Counted from the stretch's first letter, positions 47,554-57,200 are shown. The stretch is 64,000 nt of DNA from Sinorhizobium sp. BG8 (GCF_016864555.1 NZ_CP044011.1:2189501-2253500), one strand, 5' to 3'. The notes: generated by a model not told the origin, from the sequence alone. Numbers and translations: made by a program.

Positions 47554-48951
47554 TCAGGAGACGCGCACGAAGCTGCTCATTCCCGTCTTCTGATGCTCGA
47601 TGATATGGCAGTGGAGCATCCAGTCGCCGGGATTGTCGGCGACGAACGCCAGCTCCGCCACCTCGTCGGGCGAAAGCAGGATCGTGTCCGTCAGCTGCCC
47701 TGTCATCTCCCGCTTGTTGGACCGCAGGATGCGGAAGCTCAGGCCGTGGAGATGCACGGGGTGAGCGTGCGGCGTGCGGTTCTTGACTTGCAGTATGTAG
47801 CTCTTGCCGAGTTTCAGGTCGGCCAGAGGTGCAACCGGATCAGGCGTGTCGCCGGACCACGCGACCTTGTTGATCGCCCAGAAGGTATAGCCCAGCGTTC
47901 CGCAGAGATTGGGCTTGGCGGCGTGCTCGGCGGTCGCGGTGAACTCGAGCGGTATCGTCACGGCGGAGGAGAGGTCGGCTTCGGCGACCGGGTTGGCGGG
48001 CAGGGCCTTCACGTCGCGCAGGTCGCGCTTGAGGCTGGTGCCCGTGGCCCTGAGCCTGGCGATCGTCCACGGCGTGGTGCCGCGGAAGTTGCCGAGCGTC
48101 GCTTCCGTGCCCTCGCTGTCGGAGACGCGCACCACCAGGTCGAGGCGCTGGCCGGGGCCGATATCGTACCGCCCGAGCGGGAAGGGGGCCACGACGGGAT
48201 TTCCGTCGATGGCGATGACCGTCGCCGCCGCGCCTTCGAGGCCGATCGTATAGATCCGCGTGACGTCGGTCGCGGCAAGCCTCAGGCGGACGAGGCCGCC
48301 GGCGGGCACGTCGTAGACCGGTCCCTCTAGCCAGTTCGCGGTTTTGACGGTGCCGTAGGTTCCGCCCCGGGCCGCGTCGCGCGGCTTGAAGGGCGCGATG
48401 AACTGGCCGTCGGACCCCAGCCGCCAGTCGCGCATGTTGAGCACCACCTCGGCGTCGAAGACCGGATCGTCGGGATTCTCCACCACGATCACGCCGGTGA
48501 GCCCATGGCCCATCTGCGTCAATGTATTGCAGTGGGGGTGATACCAGAAGGTCCCGGCGTCCGGCGGCACGAAGCGGTACTCGAAGCTGTCGCCCGGATA
48601 GACGTAGGGCTGCGTCATTTCCGGAACGCCGTCCATGGCGTTGGCAATCCTTAGCCCGTGCCAGTGAACGGTCGTCGGCTCGTCCAGCCTGTTGATGAGC
48701 CTGGCCGCGAATTCCTCGCCCTTGCGCATGCGCAGGACCGGCGGCACGCCGCTCGCCTCTTCGCTGAGCCGGTAGGACATCGTCCCCCTGGTCGGTGCGC
48801 TTCCCGTCAGCAGTGCTTCCGAGGAATAGGCGGTCAGTTCTGCGGGCGTGGCGGCAAGGGCTCGGCGGCCGGCCGAGAGCCCGAGGCCCGTACCATAGGC
48901 GCCTGCGGCGAGCGCCGATGTTGCAAGGAATGTGCGGCGGCTGATCGGCAC
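47554..48951 (-). CDS. Multicopper oxidase, Tat-exported
   Basis: 465 aa from GTG at 48951, preceded at 8 nt by AGGAG; the upstream ATGs give an odd leader. The signal VPISRRTFLATSALAAGAYG has a twin-arginine S-R-R-T-F motif, so it is exported folded with copper. All four copper-ligand clusters are present: VHWHG, WYHPHCNTLTQMGHG, HPVHLHG and HCHIIEHQKTGM (type 1 site with Met ligand). Cupredoxin domains span about 45-190, 195-330 and 345-465. Substrate unknown; copper tolerance or phenol oxidation are typical roles. No copper regulator is adjacent. Confidence 0.92.
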   Translation of the reverse strand: MPISRRTFLATSALAAGAYGTGLGLSAGRRALAATPAELTAYSSEALLTGSAPTRGTMSYRLSEEASGVPPVLRMRKGEEFAARLINRLDEPTTVHWHGLRIANAMDGVPEMTQPYVYPGDSFEYRFVPPDAGTFWYHPHCNTLTQMGHGLTGVIVVENPDDPVFDAEVVLNMRDWRLGSDGQFIAPFKPRDAARGGTYGTVKTANWLEGPVYDVPAGGLVRLRLAATDVTRIYTIGLEGAAATVIAIDGNPVVAPFPLGRYDIGPGQRLDLVVRVSDSEGTEATLGNFRGTTPWTIARLRATGTSLKRDLRDVKALPANPVAEADLSSAVTIPLEFTATAEHAAKPNLCGTLGYTFWAINKVAWSGDTPDPVAPLADLKLGKSYILQVKNRTPHAHPVHLHGLSFRILRSNKREMTGQLTDTILLSPDEVAELAFVADNPGDWMLHCHIIEHQKTGMSSFVRVS

Positions 48952-49050
48952 GGGAATGCTCCTGCTGGCCGGTGAGTTCGCTCCTGCTTTAAACCTGAGA
49001 CGCGCTGTCATCAATCGCGGTCTCGCTGGCATCTTGCCGCAGCCGCGCCT

Positions 49051-50286
49051 TCAGCCCCTGTCGTCCTTGTCGGAGCCCGCGAGCTTGGTGAAGAAGGCGG
49101 AGGTCCTGAGCAGGTTGCGGAAGCGGCCGCTGCGGGCTTCCGCCGGCACCGGTGCGCGCGCCGTCATGCGCAGAGCCGTGTAGGCCATGAAGGCGACCAG
49201 GATGACGGCGGTGTAGATGAACAGCGCCTGCGGCCCGAAATGGTCGAGCAGGACGGAGGCGAAGAGCGGTCCGATGATCGCGCCCGCGGACCAGAAAAAC
49301 AGCATGCCGGCGGAAACCAGCGCATGTTCGCCTTCGCCAGCGTGGTCGTTGGCATGTGCGGAACAGAGCGAGTAGAGCGGCATGGCGAAAGCGCCGAAGA
49401 CGAAGATGCCGACGAAGTTGCGCCACTCGTTGCCGCCGGCGAAAATCGCCAGGTAGAGCGCGGCAAGCGCCGAGCCGAGGGTTGCGACGAGAATGATCAC
49501 GCGCCGGTCCAGCCGGTCCGAATAGATCCCGAGCGGATATTGCAGCACGACGCCCCCGACGATGCCGGCGCTCATGAAGCTCGCGATCTGCGTGACCGAA
49601 AGCCCAATCTGCTCGGCGTAGATGGGCCCGAGCGACCGGAACGAGGCATTGGTGAGCCCGACGACGATGCAGCCGATCGTCGCGAGCGGCGAGATGTTCC
49701 AGAGCTTCCTGACGTCGAAGCGGATGGCTTCCGGTGCAACCGGTTTCGAGCGGTCCGCAAGCGAGATGGGCACCAGCGAAAGTGTCAGCGCCATCGAGAT
49801 GATCGCGAAGAGCTGGAAGCCGCCGATGCCGACGCCGGGGATCATGTACTGGGCGGCGGTGACCGATCCGAGGTCGACCAGGCGGTAGATCGACAGGGTG
49901 CGGGCGCGGTTTGAATTCGTCACCTTGGCGTTCAGCCAGCTTTCGACGGTTGCAAACAGGCTGGCAAAGCAGATGCCCGAGACGAGCCGCATCCCAAACC
50001 AGAAGGACGGATCGATTACCAGCGCCATCGCGATCGATGAGGAAGCTGCGATCGCGGCCATCGCCGAGAAGGTCCGGATGTGGCCGATCGCCCGCAGCAT
50101 GCGCGTCACGTAGATGCAGCCGATGGCAAAACCGATGTTGTAGCCGGCGCCCACGATGCCGATCAGCGACGTCGAGAACCCCTCCTGCGAAGCCCTCAGC
50201 GAAATGAAGGTACCCTGGAGGCCGTTGCCCCCGATCAGGATGCCGGCGGTGACGAGTAGGGGGATGAGGGGACGGATCTGGCTCAT
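49051..50286 (-). CDS. MFS transporter
   Basis: 411 aa from ATG at 50286; the open frame beyond it to 51450 is antisense. Twelve membrane helices in two bundles, with GAGYNIGFAIGCIYVTRMLR in the first half and VLQYPLGIYSDRLDRRVII (MFS loop) in the second. YcaD/YfkF-like in layout. The substrate is unknown. It is transcribed towards the oxidase gene 99 nt away and diverges from the DUF1254 gene. Confidence 0.9.
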   Translation of the reverse strand: MSQIRPLIPLLVTAGILIGGNGLQGTFISLRASQEGFSTSLIGIVGAGYNIGFAIGCIYVTRMLRAIGHIRTFSAMAAIAASSSIAMALVIDPSFWFGMRLVSGICFASLFATVESWLNAKVTNSNRARTLSIYRLVDLGSVTAAQYMIPGVGIGGFQLFAIISMALTLSLVPISLADRSKPVAPEAIRFDVRKLWNISPLATIGCIVVGLTNASFRSLGPIYAEQIGLSVTQIASFMSAGIVGGVVLQYPLGIYSDRLDRRVIILVATLGSALAALYLAIFAGGNEWRNFVGIFVFGAFAMPLYSLCSAHANDHAGEGEHALVSAGMLFFWSAGAIIGPLFASVLLDHFGPQALFIYTAVILVAFMAYTALRMTARAPVPAEARSGRFRNLLRTSAFFTKLAGSDKDDRG

Positions 50287-50410
50287 GGCGCCGCTATGGT
50301 TCGCGAATCGGCATCGCTGTTTCGACGGTGCCATCCGTATATCCCGCAGGCAGCGGGCGACAGTGCAATAAATGCGACGAAGAATGTTTTTACTCGGCAC
50401 CCAACCGCAG

Positions 50411-50432
50411 GCAAGCAACGCCGTTTGCTTGC
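50411..50432. promoter_or_regulatory. 8-bp inverted repeat in the divergent MFS/DUF1254 promoter
   Basis: GCAAGCAA and TTGCTTGC (about 50411-50418 / 50425-50432) are exact mirror arms with a 6-nt centre, followed by an AT-rich stretch (TATATT, TATGAT) that could hold -10 elements for the plus-strand gene. A dimeric repressor site is plausible; no regulator gene is adjacent. Confidence 0.4.
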
Positions 50433-50538
50433 TATGTCTAGTAGAGTATATTCTTATATGATAACCTAATAAAATAGTGGTGGTGCCGTGGGCCGGCGCC
50501 GTCTGCTTCTGCGAATGAATTTCCCACAGGAGGACAGC

Positions 50539-51975
50539 ATGAAAGTCACACGCCGTGCCGCGTCGTTGGGTGGACTGGGTCTGCTCGCAGCAAGTGCAAT
50601 CACACCGGCAAAGGCCTTTGATGAGCCGTTTGTCGATCCCTTCGAAGGAGAAGGCGATTTCTGGTTGGCCGTCGAAGCCTATATCTACGGCTATGCGCTC
50701 GTCACGATGGAAATGACCCGCCGGGTTGTCACCAATGTGGAGAAGCCTGTAGGCAGCAAGGGCCCGATGGGGCACATGATCAAGCTGCGCGAGTATCCGG
50801 ACGCCTCCTTCACCGATGTGACGGCCCCCAACGCGGACACTCTCTACACCACCGCCTTCATCGACGTCGGCAAGGAACCCTGGGTGTTTTCGTTCCCGGA
50901 CATGAAGGACCGCTACTTCCTGTTTCCCATGCTCGACGGATGGACAACCGTCTTCCAGGTGCCGGGGAAGCGTACGACCGGAGGCGACGCGCAGACCTAT
51001 GCGATCACCGGCCCGGGATGGGAAGGCACGCTGCCGGAGGGCGTCACGGAATACAAGTCTGCGACGAGCCTTGTCTGGATCCTCGGGCGCATCTACTGCA
51101 CCGGCACGCCTGAGGACTACAAGGCTGTCCACGCCCTCCAGGACGAGTGCAAGCTGGTGCCGCTCAGCGCCTACGGAAAGGACTGGACGCCGCCGCCGGG
51201 CAAGGTCGATCCCTCGATCGATATGAAGACGGCCGTTCGCGACCAGGTCAATCGGATGGACGCGGTCGAGTACTTCACGCTGCTCAGCGAACTCCTCAAG
51301 ACCAATCCGCCGACGAGTGCCGATGCGCCGATGGTGGAGAAAATGGCGCGGATCGGCATCGTCCCCGGCAAGGATTTCGACAAGAGCAAGCTTGACGCCC
51401 ATTTCATCAAGCGCATCCCCGAGATCGCCTTCGGCCGCATCATGCTGCATTTCAAGTTCAGCGACGGCGACGTCAAGAACATCAACGGCTGGGGCTTCAC
51501 CACGAGGACCGGCATCTACGGCACCGAGTACCTGCAGCGCGCGCTGGTGACGGCCATCGGGCTCGGCGCGAACCGTCCCCAGGATGCGGTCTATCCCACC
51601 TCGCTCAAGATGAGTGACGGGCTCTTCTCCCGCTCCTATGATGGGTCGAACAACTACGTGATCACCTTTCCGAAGGGACAGACGCCGCCGGTCAGGGGGT
51701 TCTGGTCGATCACCATGTACAACGAGAAATACTTCTTCGTCGAAAATCCGATCAACCGGTACTCGATCAGCGCCCGGCAGGACCTGAAACCCAATCCGGA
51801 CGGATCCATCGACATCTACATCCAGAACAAGACACCCGGCGCGGACAAGGAATCGAATTGGCTTCCCGCACCCGCGGGCAAGTTTGTCCTGATGATGCGG
51901 CTCTACTGGCCGGATGACAGCCCGCCCTCGATCCTCGACGGGTCGTGGATCATCCCGGCGGTCAAGAAGGTGTAG
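50539..51975 (+). CDS. DUF1254 domain-containing exported protein
   Basis: 478 aa from ATG at 50539, 5 nt after AGGAGGA. The signal KVTRRAASLGGLGLLAASAITPAKA contains T-R-R, Tat-like. The mature protein shows the DUF1254 region (about 45-200: YIYGYALVTMEMTRRV, APNADTLYTTAFIDVGKEPWVFSFPD, RYFLFPMLDGWTTVF, PGKRTTGG) and the C-terminal DUF1214 region (about 330-478: FWSITMYNEKYFFVENPINRYSI, ADKESNWLPAPAGKFVLMMRLYWP). The biochemical role is unknown; the pair is widespread in soil bacteria. Confidence 0.9.
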   Translation: MKVTRRAASLGGLGLLAASAITPAKAFDEPFVDPFEGEGDFWLAVEAYIYGYALVTMEMTRRVVTNVEKPVGSKGPMGHMIKLREYPDASFTDVTAPNADTLYTTAFIDVGKEPWVFSFPDMKDRYFLFPMLDGWTTVFQVPGKRTTGGDAQTYAITGPGWEGTLPEGVTEYKSATSLVWILGRIYCTGTPEDYKAVHALQDECKLVPLSAYGKDWTPPPGKVDPSIDMKTAVRDQVNRMDAVEYFTLLSELLKTNPPTSADAPMVEKMARIGIVPGKDFDKSKLDAHFIKRIPEIAFGRIMLHFKFSDGDVKNINGWGFTTRTGIYGTEYLQRALVTAIGLGANRPQDAVYPTSLKMSDGLFSRSYDGSNNYVITFPKGQTPPVRGFWSITMYNEKYFFVENPINRYSISARQDLKPNPDGSIDIYIQNKTPGADKESNWLPAPAGKFVLMMRLYWPDDSPPSILDGSWIIPAVKKV

Positions 51976-52042
51976 TCGCTACCCGCCTTGGTCCGGGTCC
52001 CGGCTGCGTCTTCTGGGCGCCGGCCGGGCTGGCTTTCCGGAA

Positions 52043-52066
52043 GCCGGGGTGGCGCATCACCCCGGC
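52043..52066. terminator. Hairpin between convergent DUF1254 and monooxygenase genes
   Basis: GCCGGGGTG pairs exactly with CACCCCGGC (about 52043-52051 / 52058-52066) over a 6-nt loop. It covers the stop codon of the minus-strand gene and can serve both convergent genes. No T-run is present. Confidence 0.5.
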
Positions 52067-52359
52067 AGCTTGGCAGCAAGCACGTCCAGCTTGCGGATCT
52101 CCGGCGGCCTGGCGAAGAGCTCTTCGGCCTTCGCCATCAGCGCTGCGGCGACCTTTCCGGAAAGATGTGCCTCCCGGGATGCCTCGTCCGGAAAGACATC
52201 GAAGATCGCGAAGGAGGAAGGCCCGGTCTGGAGGCCGAACCAGGCGACCGTGCCCGGCTCGGCTTCGACGAGCGGCAGTCCCGAACGCAGGAAATCGGCG
52301 ACCGCCTGTTCCTTGCCGGGCTTTGCTTCAAGCGGAACGTAGAGTGCGTATCTGGCCAT
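52057..52359 (-). CDS. Putative quinol monooxygenase (ABM domain)
   Basis: 100 aa, one antibiotic-biosynthesis-monooxygenase (YgiN-like) ferredoxin fold: YALYVPLEAKPGKEQAVADFLRSGL, AVEAEPGT-type VEAEPGTVAWFGLQ, FAIFDVFPDEASREAHLSG and KVAAALMAKAEELFA. Such small dimers oxidise quinols or bind aromatic ligands without cofactors. An AGGGAGGAG-like site precedes the ATG. Convergent with the DUF1254 gene. Confidence 0.88.
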   Translation of the reverse strand: MARYALYVPLEAKPGKEQAVADFLRSGLPLVEAEPGTVAWFGLQTGPSSFAIFDVFPDEASREAHLSGKVAAALMAKAEELFARPPEIRKLDVLAAKLPG

Positions 52360-52652
52360 GAAGAACTCCTCCCTTTAGAGCAATGCATGCTTGGAAGAAG
52401 ATACGCCTCGCGCCCACGCATAGATACGGCGCATGAGGCGCTGCCGGGAGAAACCGCGGACAGGCTTGAAGGCGAGAATCACCCGCCGCTGTTGCGGCAA
52501 CGTATCACGCCGTCCGTGCAAGCAAGGACATCTTCAAGTCTCCGCCAGGATTGTCCTCCACAGGCAAGCAACGGCGAAGATTTGCTGCATCGCAAAAAAG
52601 CCTTTTCTTCGCCCTAAAAGCCCTCGCTTCAAGTTCAGTGCAGCGGGTAATC

Positions 52653-53828
52653 ATGAAATATGTCAAGGAATTCGAGGCCTTGAGAGGCGTGCTCGCCCTC
52701 TGGGTCCTGGTGGGACATGTCGCTTCCGCCACAGCTCTTCACGGGCGCCTCTTCCAGGAACGGTTCTACAACGAGTACGCGGTGGATGTATTTATCATCC
52801 TCAGCGGCTTTGCCATCACGGCGCTGATCGACAAGCGGCCGGAGAGCTATCGCTTCTACATAACCCGCCGCGCCTTCCGCATTTTCCCCGTCTACCTCTT
52901 CTACCTGGTCCTCTCCGTTGCGGTCGCCGAGATCGCCCTGCAGATCTGGCAGGCATCCCCGGAAGGATCGATGAAGGCGGCCCGCATCCAGATTGCCTCG
53001 GATGCGCTCGTCCACTGGCCGGGACATCTCTTCGCCCACCTGACCGGGCTTCACGGCCTCGTGCCGCCGAAGCTGCTGCCGTCGACGGACTATGCGTTCC
53101 TCGGGCAGGCCTGGAGCGTCTCCCTGGAGTGGCAGTTCTACCTGATCGCTCCCTTCGTCATCGCCTTCGTCGCCCGGCCGGTGTCGTGGCGGGCAATCGC
53201 TCTCGTCCTCGGCGTGGCGCTTGCGGCCGCGTATGTCGAGCCCCGGCTCCCGAACAGCTTCATCGGCAAGTGGATGGTGGAGTTCGGCATCGGGATCGCG
53301 ACCTTCTATTTCATGAAGCACCGCGAAGCGGGCAATCCGTTCCTGAAATCGCTGCCGCTCGTCCAGCTCTGGGCGATCGGCATCGCGCTCTGCGTCCTCG
53401 AACGCTCCATCGCGATGATGCCGCTGGTTCTCTGGCTCACGGTGATCCTCGTCGTCATTGGTGCGCGTGAGGGCAGGGGGCCTATCTTCTCCCGCCTGTC
53501 CGCCATGGCCTGCGGCGCGCCGCTGCAATGGCTGGGCGGCATGGCCTACTCGCTCTATCTCTCCCACATGCTGGTGCTCCTCCTCGCGCTGAAGACGATG
53601 GAAACCACCGGCATCACGGAGCCCCTTGCGCAGGCGGCCTATCTCCTGACCGTCACCCTCGTCGGCTCGCTCGTCCTGTCGCGCCTTTCCTATGTCTTCA
53701 TCGAGAGGCCGTTCAACGACTTCGGCCGCAGCCTCGGTCGGACCGCATCCGCGTCGCCGGCACCCTCCGTCGCGAGCGGCGCCGACCATGTCCTTGATGG
53801 CGAGGCACTGTCTTCCGCCCGAGGCTAG
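52653..53828 (+). CDS. Acyltransferase 3 family membrane protein (OafA/YrhL-like)
   Basis: 391 aa from ATG at 52653; 34 upstream codons look non-coding. About ten membrane helices. Family motifs: EFEALRGVLALWVLVGHV (with catalytic-region His22) and FIILSGFAITALI (R-x10-H and S-G-F pattern), FYITRRAFRIFPVYLFYL, SLEWQFYLIAPF and YSLYLSHMLVLL. It transfers acyl groups, usually acetyl, to surface polysaccharide or LPS. No sugar-synthesis genes flank it. The C-terminal 35 residues are an Ala/Ser-rich tail. Confidence 0.9.
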   Translation: MKYVKEFEALRGVLALWVLVGHVASATALHGRLFQERFYNEYAVDVFIILSGFAITALIDKRPESYRFYITRRAFRIFPVYLFYLVLSVAVAEIALQIWQASPEGSMKAARIQIASDALVHWPGHLFAHLTGLHGLVPPKLLPSTDYAFLGQAWSVSLEWQFYLIAPFVIAFVARPVSWRAIALVLGVALAAAYVEPRLPNSFIGKWMVEFGIGIATFYFMKHREAGNPFLKSLPLVQLWAIGIALCVLERSIAMMPLVLWLTVILVVIGAREGRGPIFSRLSAMACGAPLQWLGGMAYSLYLSHMLVLLLALKTMETTGITEPLAQAAYLLTVTLVGSLVLSRLSYVFIERPFNDFGRSLGRTASASPAPSVASGADHVLDGEALSSARG

Positions 53829-53946
53829 GGCAAGGCGGAACAGCGCCAGGTCGCGAATGTCGCCAACGGCAAGCCCGGCTCAGGGCGCAGGCCCGCGTTC
53901 TGAGCCATGGGCTGCTGGCGAATGCTTGCGGATAGCTCCTGAGCCG

Positions 53947-54420
53947 TCAGCCGCGCCGCGCCGCTTCTATTTCGGCGACGTCGATCTTCTTCATGGTCAT
54001 CATCGCTTCGAACGCGCGCTTGGCTTCGCCGCCGCCGGCCGCCATCGCGTCGGTCAGTGCGCGCGGAGTGATCTGCCATGAGATCCCCCACCTGTCCTTG
54101 CACCAGCCGCACGCGCTCTCCTGGCCGCCATTTCCGACGATGGCATTCCAGTAGCGGTCGGTCTCCTCCTGGTCGTCGGTTGCGATCTGGAATGAGAAGG
54201 CCTCGTTGTGCGTGAACACGGGGCCGCCGTTCAGGCCGAGACAGGGAATGCCGGCGACGGTGAATTCGACGGTGAGAACATCGCCCCTGTTGCCGCCCGG
54301 GAAGTCGCTCGGTGCGCGGCGCACCGCATCCAGTCTGCTGTCGGGAAAAAGGTCGCAGTAGAAGCGGGCGGCAGCCTCGGCGTCCTTGTCGTACCAGAGG
54401 CAGATCGTGTTCTTCGCCAT
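53947..54420 (-). CDS. VOC/PhnB-like protein (3-demethylubiquinone methyltransferase domain type)
   Basis: 157 aa from ATG at 54420; the frame upstream is GC-noise. The glyoxalase/VOC features are ICLWYDKDAEAAARFYCDLFPDS, VLTVEFTVAGIPCLGLNGGP, FTHNEAFSFQIATDDQEETDRYW and the Trp/Cys-rich ACGWCKDRWGISWQITP. The C-terminus AFEAMMTMKKIDVAEIEAA is typical of this PF06983 group. The function is unknown; no methyltransferase domain is present despite the family name. Confidence 0.88.
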   Translation of the reverse strand: MAKNTICLWYDKDAEAAARFYCDLFPDSRLDAVRRAPSDFPGGNRGDVLTVEFTVAGIPCLGLNGGPVFTHNEAFSFQIATDDQEETDRYWNAIVGNGGQESACGWCKDRWGISWQITPRALTDAMAAGGGEAKRAFEAMMTMKKIDVAEIEAARRG

Positions 54421-54598
54421 TGCGTGCTCCTTTCGGTGGGGACCGTTCGGCCGTGTCTCCTCTGAAATAGGCGGCCGCGCGCAATTCTCCACCCCGGAAT
54501 GCCCGCCTCGCGGGGGCGGGATAGCAAGGGGCGCTGCCGGCTTCGGCTGGAGGTCGCAAATCGGTGTTCTCGGGATGGCTCCCGGCCCGCAACGCGCT

Positions 54599-55000
54599 CT
54601 AGAACCAGAGGTCGCGAACACACCGTCCTGTGGAAGGCAGATCCTCGAACGTGTCGAGGCCGTCGAAGTGATCGATGGGAAGATCGGCGACCGCGTCCGG
54701 CGGCGCAAGCCTCATGTTCACCGCCATGCGCCGGCGACCGTCCTTGCCCGTTCTGAGGCCGCGCCAGCTGACCACGCAGGCGCAGGACGGGCAGAACAGG
54801 ATTTCGAGCGACGACGTGTCCCTGCCGGAACGCGTGTAGGATGCGGTCTCCCCGGTGACGGCGATCCGTTCGCCTTCATAGTCATAAGCCCACAGCGCCC
54901 CGTAGCGTCGGCATAGCGTGCAATTGCACGCCGTGATCGAGCCCGGGTCACCGTCCAGTGTCCATCCGGCATTGCCGCAATGACATGAGCCTATCAACAT
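54599..55000 (-). CDS. GFA-domain zinc protein
   Basis: 133 aa from ATG at 55000; an upstream open frame is not family-like. Zinc-binding Cys sets of the glutathione-dependent formaldehyde-activating (GFA) fold are present: CHCG, CNCTLCRRYG and FCPSCAC. The strand YTRSGRDTSSLEILFC precedes the last Cys pair. Most members have no proven formaldehyde role. It diverges from the EamA transporter. Confidence 0.88.
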   Translation of the reverse strand: MLIGSCHCGNAGWTLDGDPGSITACNCTLCRRYGALWAYDYEGERIAVTGETASYTRSGRDTSSLEILFCPSCACVVSWRGLRTGKDGRRRMAVNMRLAPPDAVADLPIDHFDGLDTFEDLPSTGRCVRDLWF

Positions 55001-55197
55001 GCGCGATGATCCCGTTGCTCCGGAACGACGCCATAATGCCCCGATGCCGCGACGTCCGCAACCAGCGGGGGCCGAACGGATTGCGCATGCGGCAGATGGG
55101 CCGCAAGGGCTTCGCCATCCACTGCCGTCCCCCATGGCAGGCGGCGCGTTCCCGCCGTCGTCTGGGCAGCCTGCGGGAACTGTGGCATAACTAAACC

Positions 55198-56169
55198 ATG
55201 GCGATAAACGTCTTGGCGATCCATCGCGACACGGTCGGGAAGGAACAGGCAGCAGGCAACTCGCTTGCGACCGCCTATTCCGTGGCAGTTCTGTGCTGGC
55301 TGCTGTCGGCCGGCGTCTATATCGCTGCGAAATGGGTCTCGACCGAAATGCCGCCCTGGGCGCTCTGCTTCTGGCGCGTGCTGATCGCCTGGGCGATCCT
55401 CCTGCCGGTCGTGCGCCGGCATTTCGGAGACATGGTCGCGCTGGTGCGGGCTCGTGGCCTCGAACTGCTTGCCATCGGCGGCATGGGTCTTGCGATCTGC
55501 CAGGGTCTGATCTTTGTCGGCCTCGAACATGCCGATGCTACCACCGCCGGCATCATCATTGCGCTCATCCCGATCATCACCATGATCCTTGCCCGTTTCA
55601 TCCTCGCCGAGCCCATGGGACGCTGGCAGGTGATCGGCTCGATCCTGGCCTTCCTCGGCATCGTGGTCATCATCGTCAAGGGCAGCCCGGCCGCGCTGGT
55701 GAACCTCGATCTCAATGCCGGTGAACTGTGGATCGTCGCCGGCGCATTCTGTTTCAGCCTCTATACCGTCCTGCTGCGCCGGGCGAACTTCGAGGTGGAT
55801 CGCCTCTCGCTCCTCGTGCTGCTTCTCGGCGCGGCGGTGCTCACGGCGCTCCCGTTCTACCTGTTCGAGCTTGCCTCCGACGAGCGCTCCACGCTCAACG
55901 CCAGCGGGCTCTTCGCGCTCGCCTATGTGGCGATCCCTGGTGGGGCGCTGATGTACTACCTGTTCAATCGCAGCATCGAGGCCCTGGGCGCGGCCCGCGC
56001 GGGCGTATTCCTCTACATCCAGACGATCTTCATCGCGGTGCTCGCCTACCTCATCCTCGGCGAACAGTTGCAGACCTATCACCTCGAAGGCGCGGCGCTC
56101 ATAATCGCCGGCCTGCTTCTCATCATCCTGCTGAAGCCGAAGACCACGCCGGAGGCCGCGAAGGTCTGA
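55198..56169 (+). CDS. DMT/EamA family transporter
   Basis: 323 aa, ten membrane helices in two EamA repeats: about 20-155 (WVSTEMPPWALCFWRVLIAW, GLIFVGLEHADATTAGIIIALIPI) and 165-310 (GALMYYLFNRSIEALGAARAGVFLYIQTIFIAVLAYLILGE). Typical of small-metabolite exporters such as RhaT- or YdcZ-like proteins. The N-terminus (about 1-20) is polar. Substrate unknown. Divergent from the GFA gene. Confidence 0.9.
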   Translation: MAINVLAIHRDTVGKEQAAGNSLATAYSVAVLCWLLSAGVYIAAKWVSTEMPPWALCFWRVLIAWAILLPVVRRHFGDMVALVRARGLELLAIGGMGLAICQGLIFVGLEHADATTAGIIIALIPIITMILARFILAEPMGRWQVIGSILAFLGIVVIIVKGSPAALVNLDLNAGELWIVAGAFCFSLYTVLLRRANFEVDRLSLLVLLLGAAVLTALPFYLFELASDERSTLNASGLFALAYVAIPGGALMYYLFNRSIEALGAARAGVFLYIQTIFIAVLAYLILGEQLQTYHLEGAALIIAGLLLIILLKPKTTPEAAKV

Positions 56170-56439
56170 GGGCGACGGCGTCGCCATGGCCGGAGAAAGC
56201 GAGACGTTCCGCGCTTCCGCCGGGGCGTCCGGGCGAGGAGCGTGGCCTGAGCCCGAGGAAGGGTTTCCGTTCTAGCAAAATGCCGCGTCAGGGACGGCCG
56301 GAATCCGCCATAAGCAGACGGCGTTGGGGCCCTTCTCTTGTCCCGGTTAGGCCGAGGTATACACTGGTTGGCCTCATTGGCACGGGATATCGGCTAGCCG
56401 ACGGAACACGTTCTCTGTCGTGGTGGTCAGGAGGCTACA

Positions 56440-56841
56440 ATGGTTACCAGGATATTCGCCGCTGCTGGTTTCATTGCTGCCGGGTGTGCAGCCACGGCGG
56501 CTGAGGACCTCAGCGGTCGCTACAAGGTCAACGGCACACTTGCCAACGGCAGAACCTATTCAAACTGGGCGGTCATCAAGATGAGCTCCGAGAATACGTG
56601 TGACATCACATGGAGCGATGGCACGAAAGGCGTCTGCATGCTGAACGGCACGACCCTTTCCTACGCATCGGTCATCTTGCCGGGCTTGCCTGGCGGGGAA
56701 CACCCCTTCGGAGAGATATGCGTAAAGGCGGAACCACAGGTGGGGGTCTATCAGGTCGCTCCCGACGGGAGCATGGAGGGCGCCTACTTTGACAACACAA
56801 GCAACAAGGGTGGGCACGAGAAATTGACCCCGGTTCGCTGA
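56440..56841 (+). CDS. Small exported hypothetical protein
   Basis: 133 aa with AGGAGGC before the ATG. The signal MVTRIFAAAGFIAAGCAATAAED is clear; the Cys in it could even be a lipobox (IAAGC), though cleavage at ATAAED is as likely. The mature part is a small beta-rich domain (GRYKVNGTLANGRTYSN, SSENTCDITWSDGTKGVC, GEICVKAEPQVGVYQVAPDG) with three Cys. No family recognised. It has 270 bp of non-coding DNA before it and 359 bp after it. Confidence 0.65.
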   Translation: MVTRIFAAAGFIAAGCAATAAEDLSGRYKVNGTLANGRTYSNWAVIKMSSENTCDITWSDGTKGVCMLNGTTLSYASVILPGLPGGEHPFGEICVKAEPQVGVYQVAPDGSMEGAYFDNTSNKGGHEKLTPVR

Positions 56842-57200
56842 TCGCCAGGCCGAGACGCCTGGCTGCCCCTGTGCCTTGCCGCATGCAGCTTCCACGGCTC
56901 TCAATGGCGAGTCCGCTCAGGGCCGAATGCTGCCCTCTCTGCGCCATTGAAGGAACGCGCGCTGAAGAAGCATCTCGGCGCAAGAATACACGATGCGATG
57001 GATGACAGGTGTCCCGGTGCAGGAGGATCGCCGTTCGAACAAAGTTCCCGTTGCCGGCCCTCTCGAAATTGCTTTGTGACATGGAAAGTAACGATGGGCA
57101 GGAACATCAGTCCAATTCATTTTTGTTTCTGCGTCATCAGGTATATTCTGTCCAATATTCAGCAAGACATTGAGTGAGGAGATCGCGAGGGGAGGTTCCT
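56842..57200. other. Non-coding gap, 359 bp
   Basis: A 7-bp stem (GCCAGGC / GCCTGGC, about 56844-56863) follows the small exported gene and may weakly terminate it. The rest is mixed GC until an AT-rich stretch near 57110-57170, including TATATT, just before the SGRPNP gene, which probably holds its promoter. Minus-strand frames here show no start signal or family features. Confidence 0.4.

Noticed and set aside
53825-54592. 255-aa minus-strand frame over the VOC gene
   Set aside because: It is the VOC gene read in another phase; the Arg-rich translation has no domain features.
56901-57165. Minus-strand frames (68-82 aa) before the SGRPNP gene
   Set aside because: No ribosome-binding site or family similarity, and they run through the probable promoter of the next gene.
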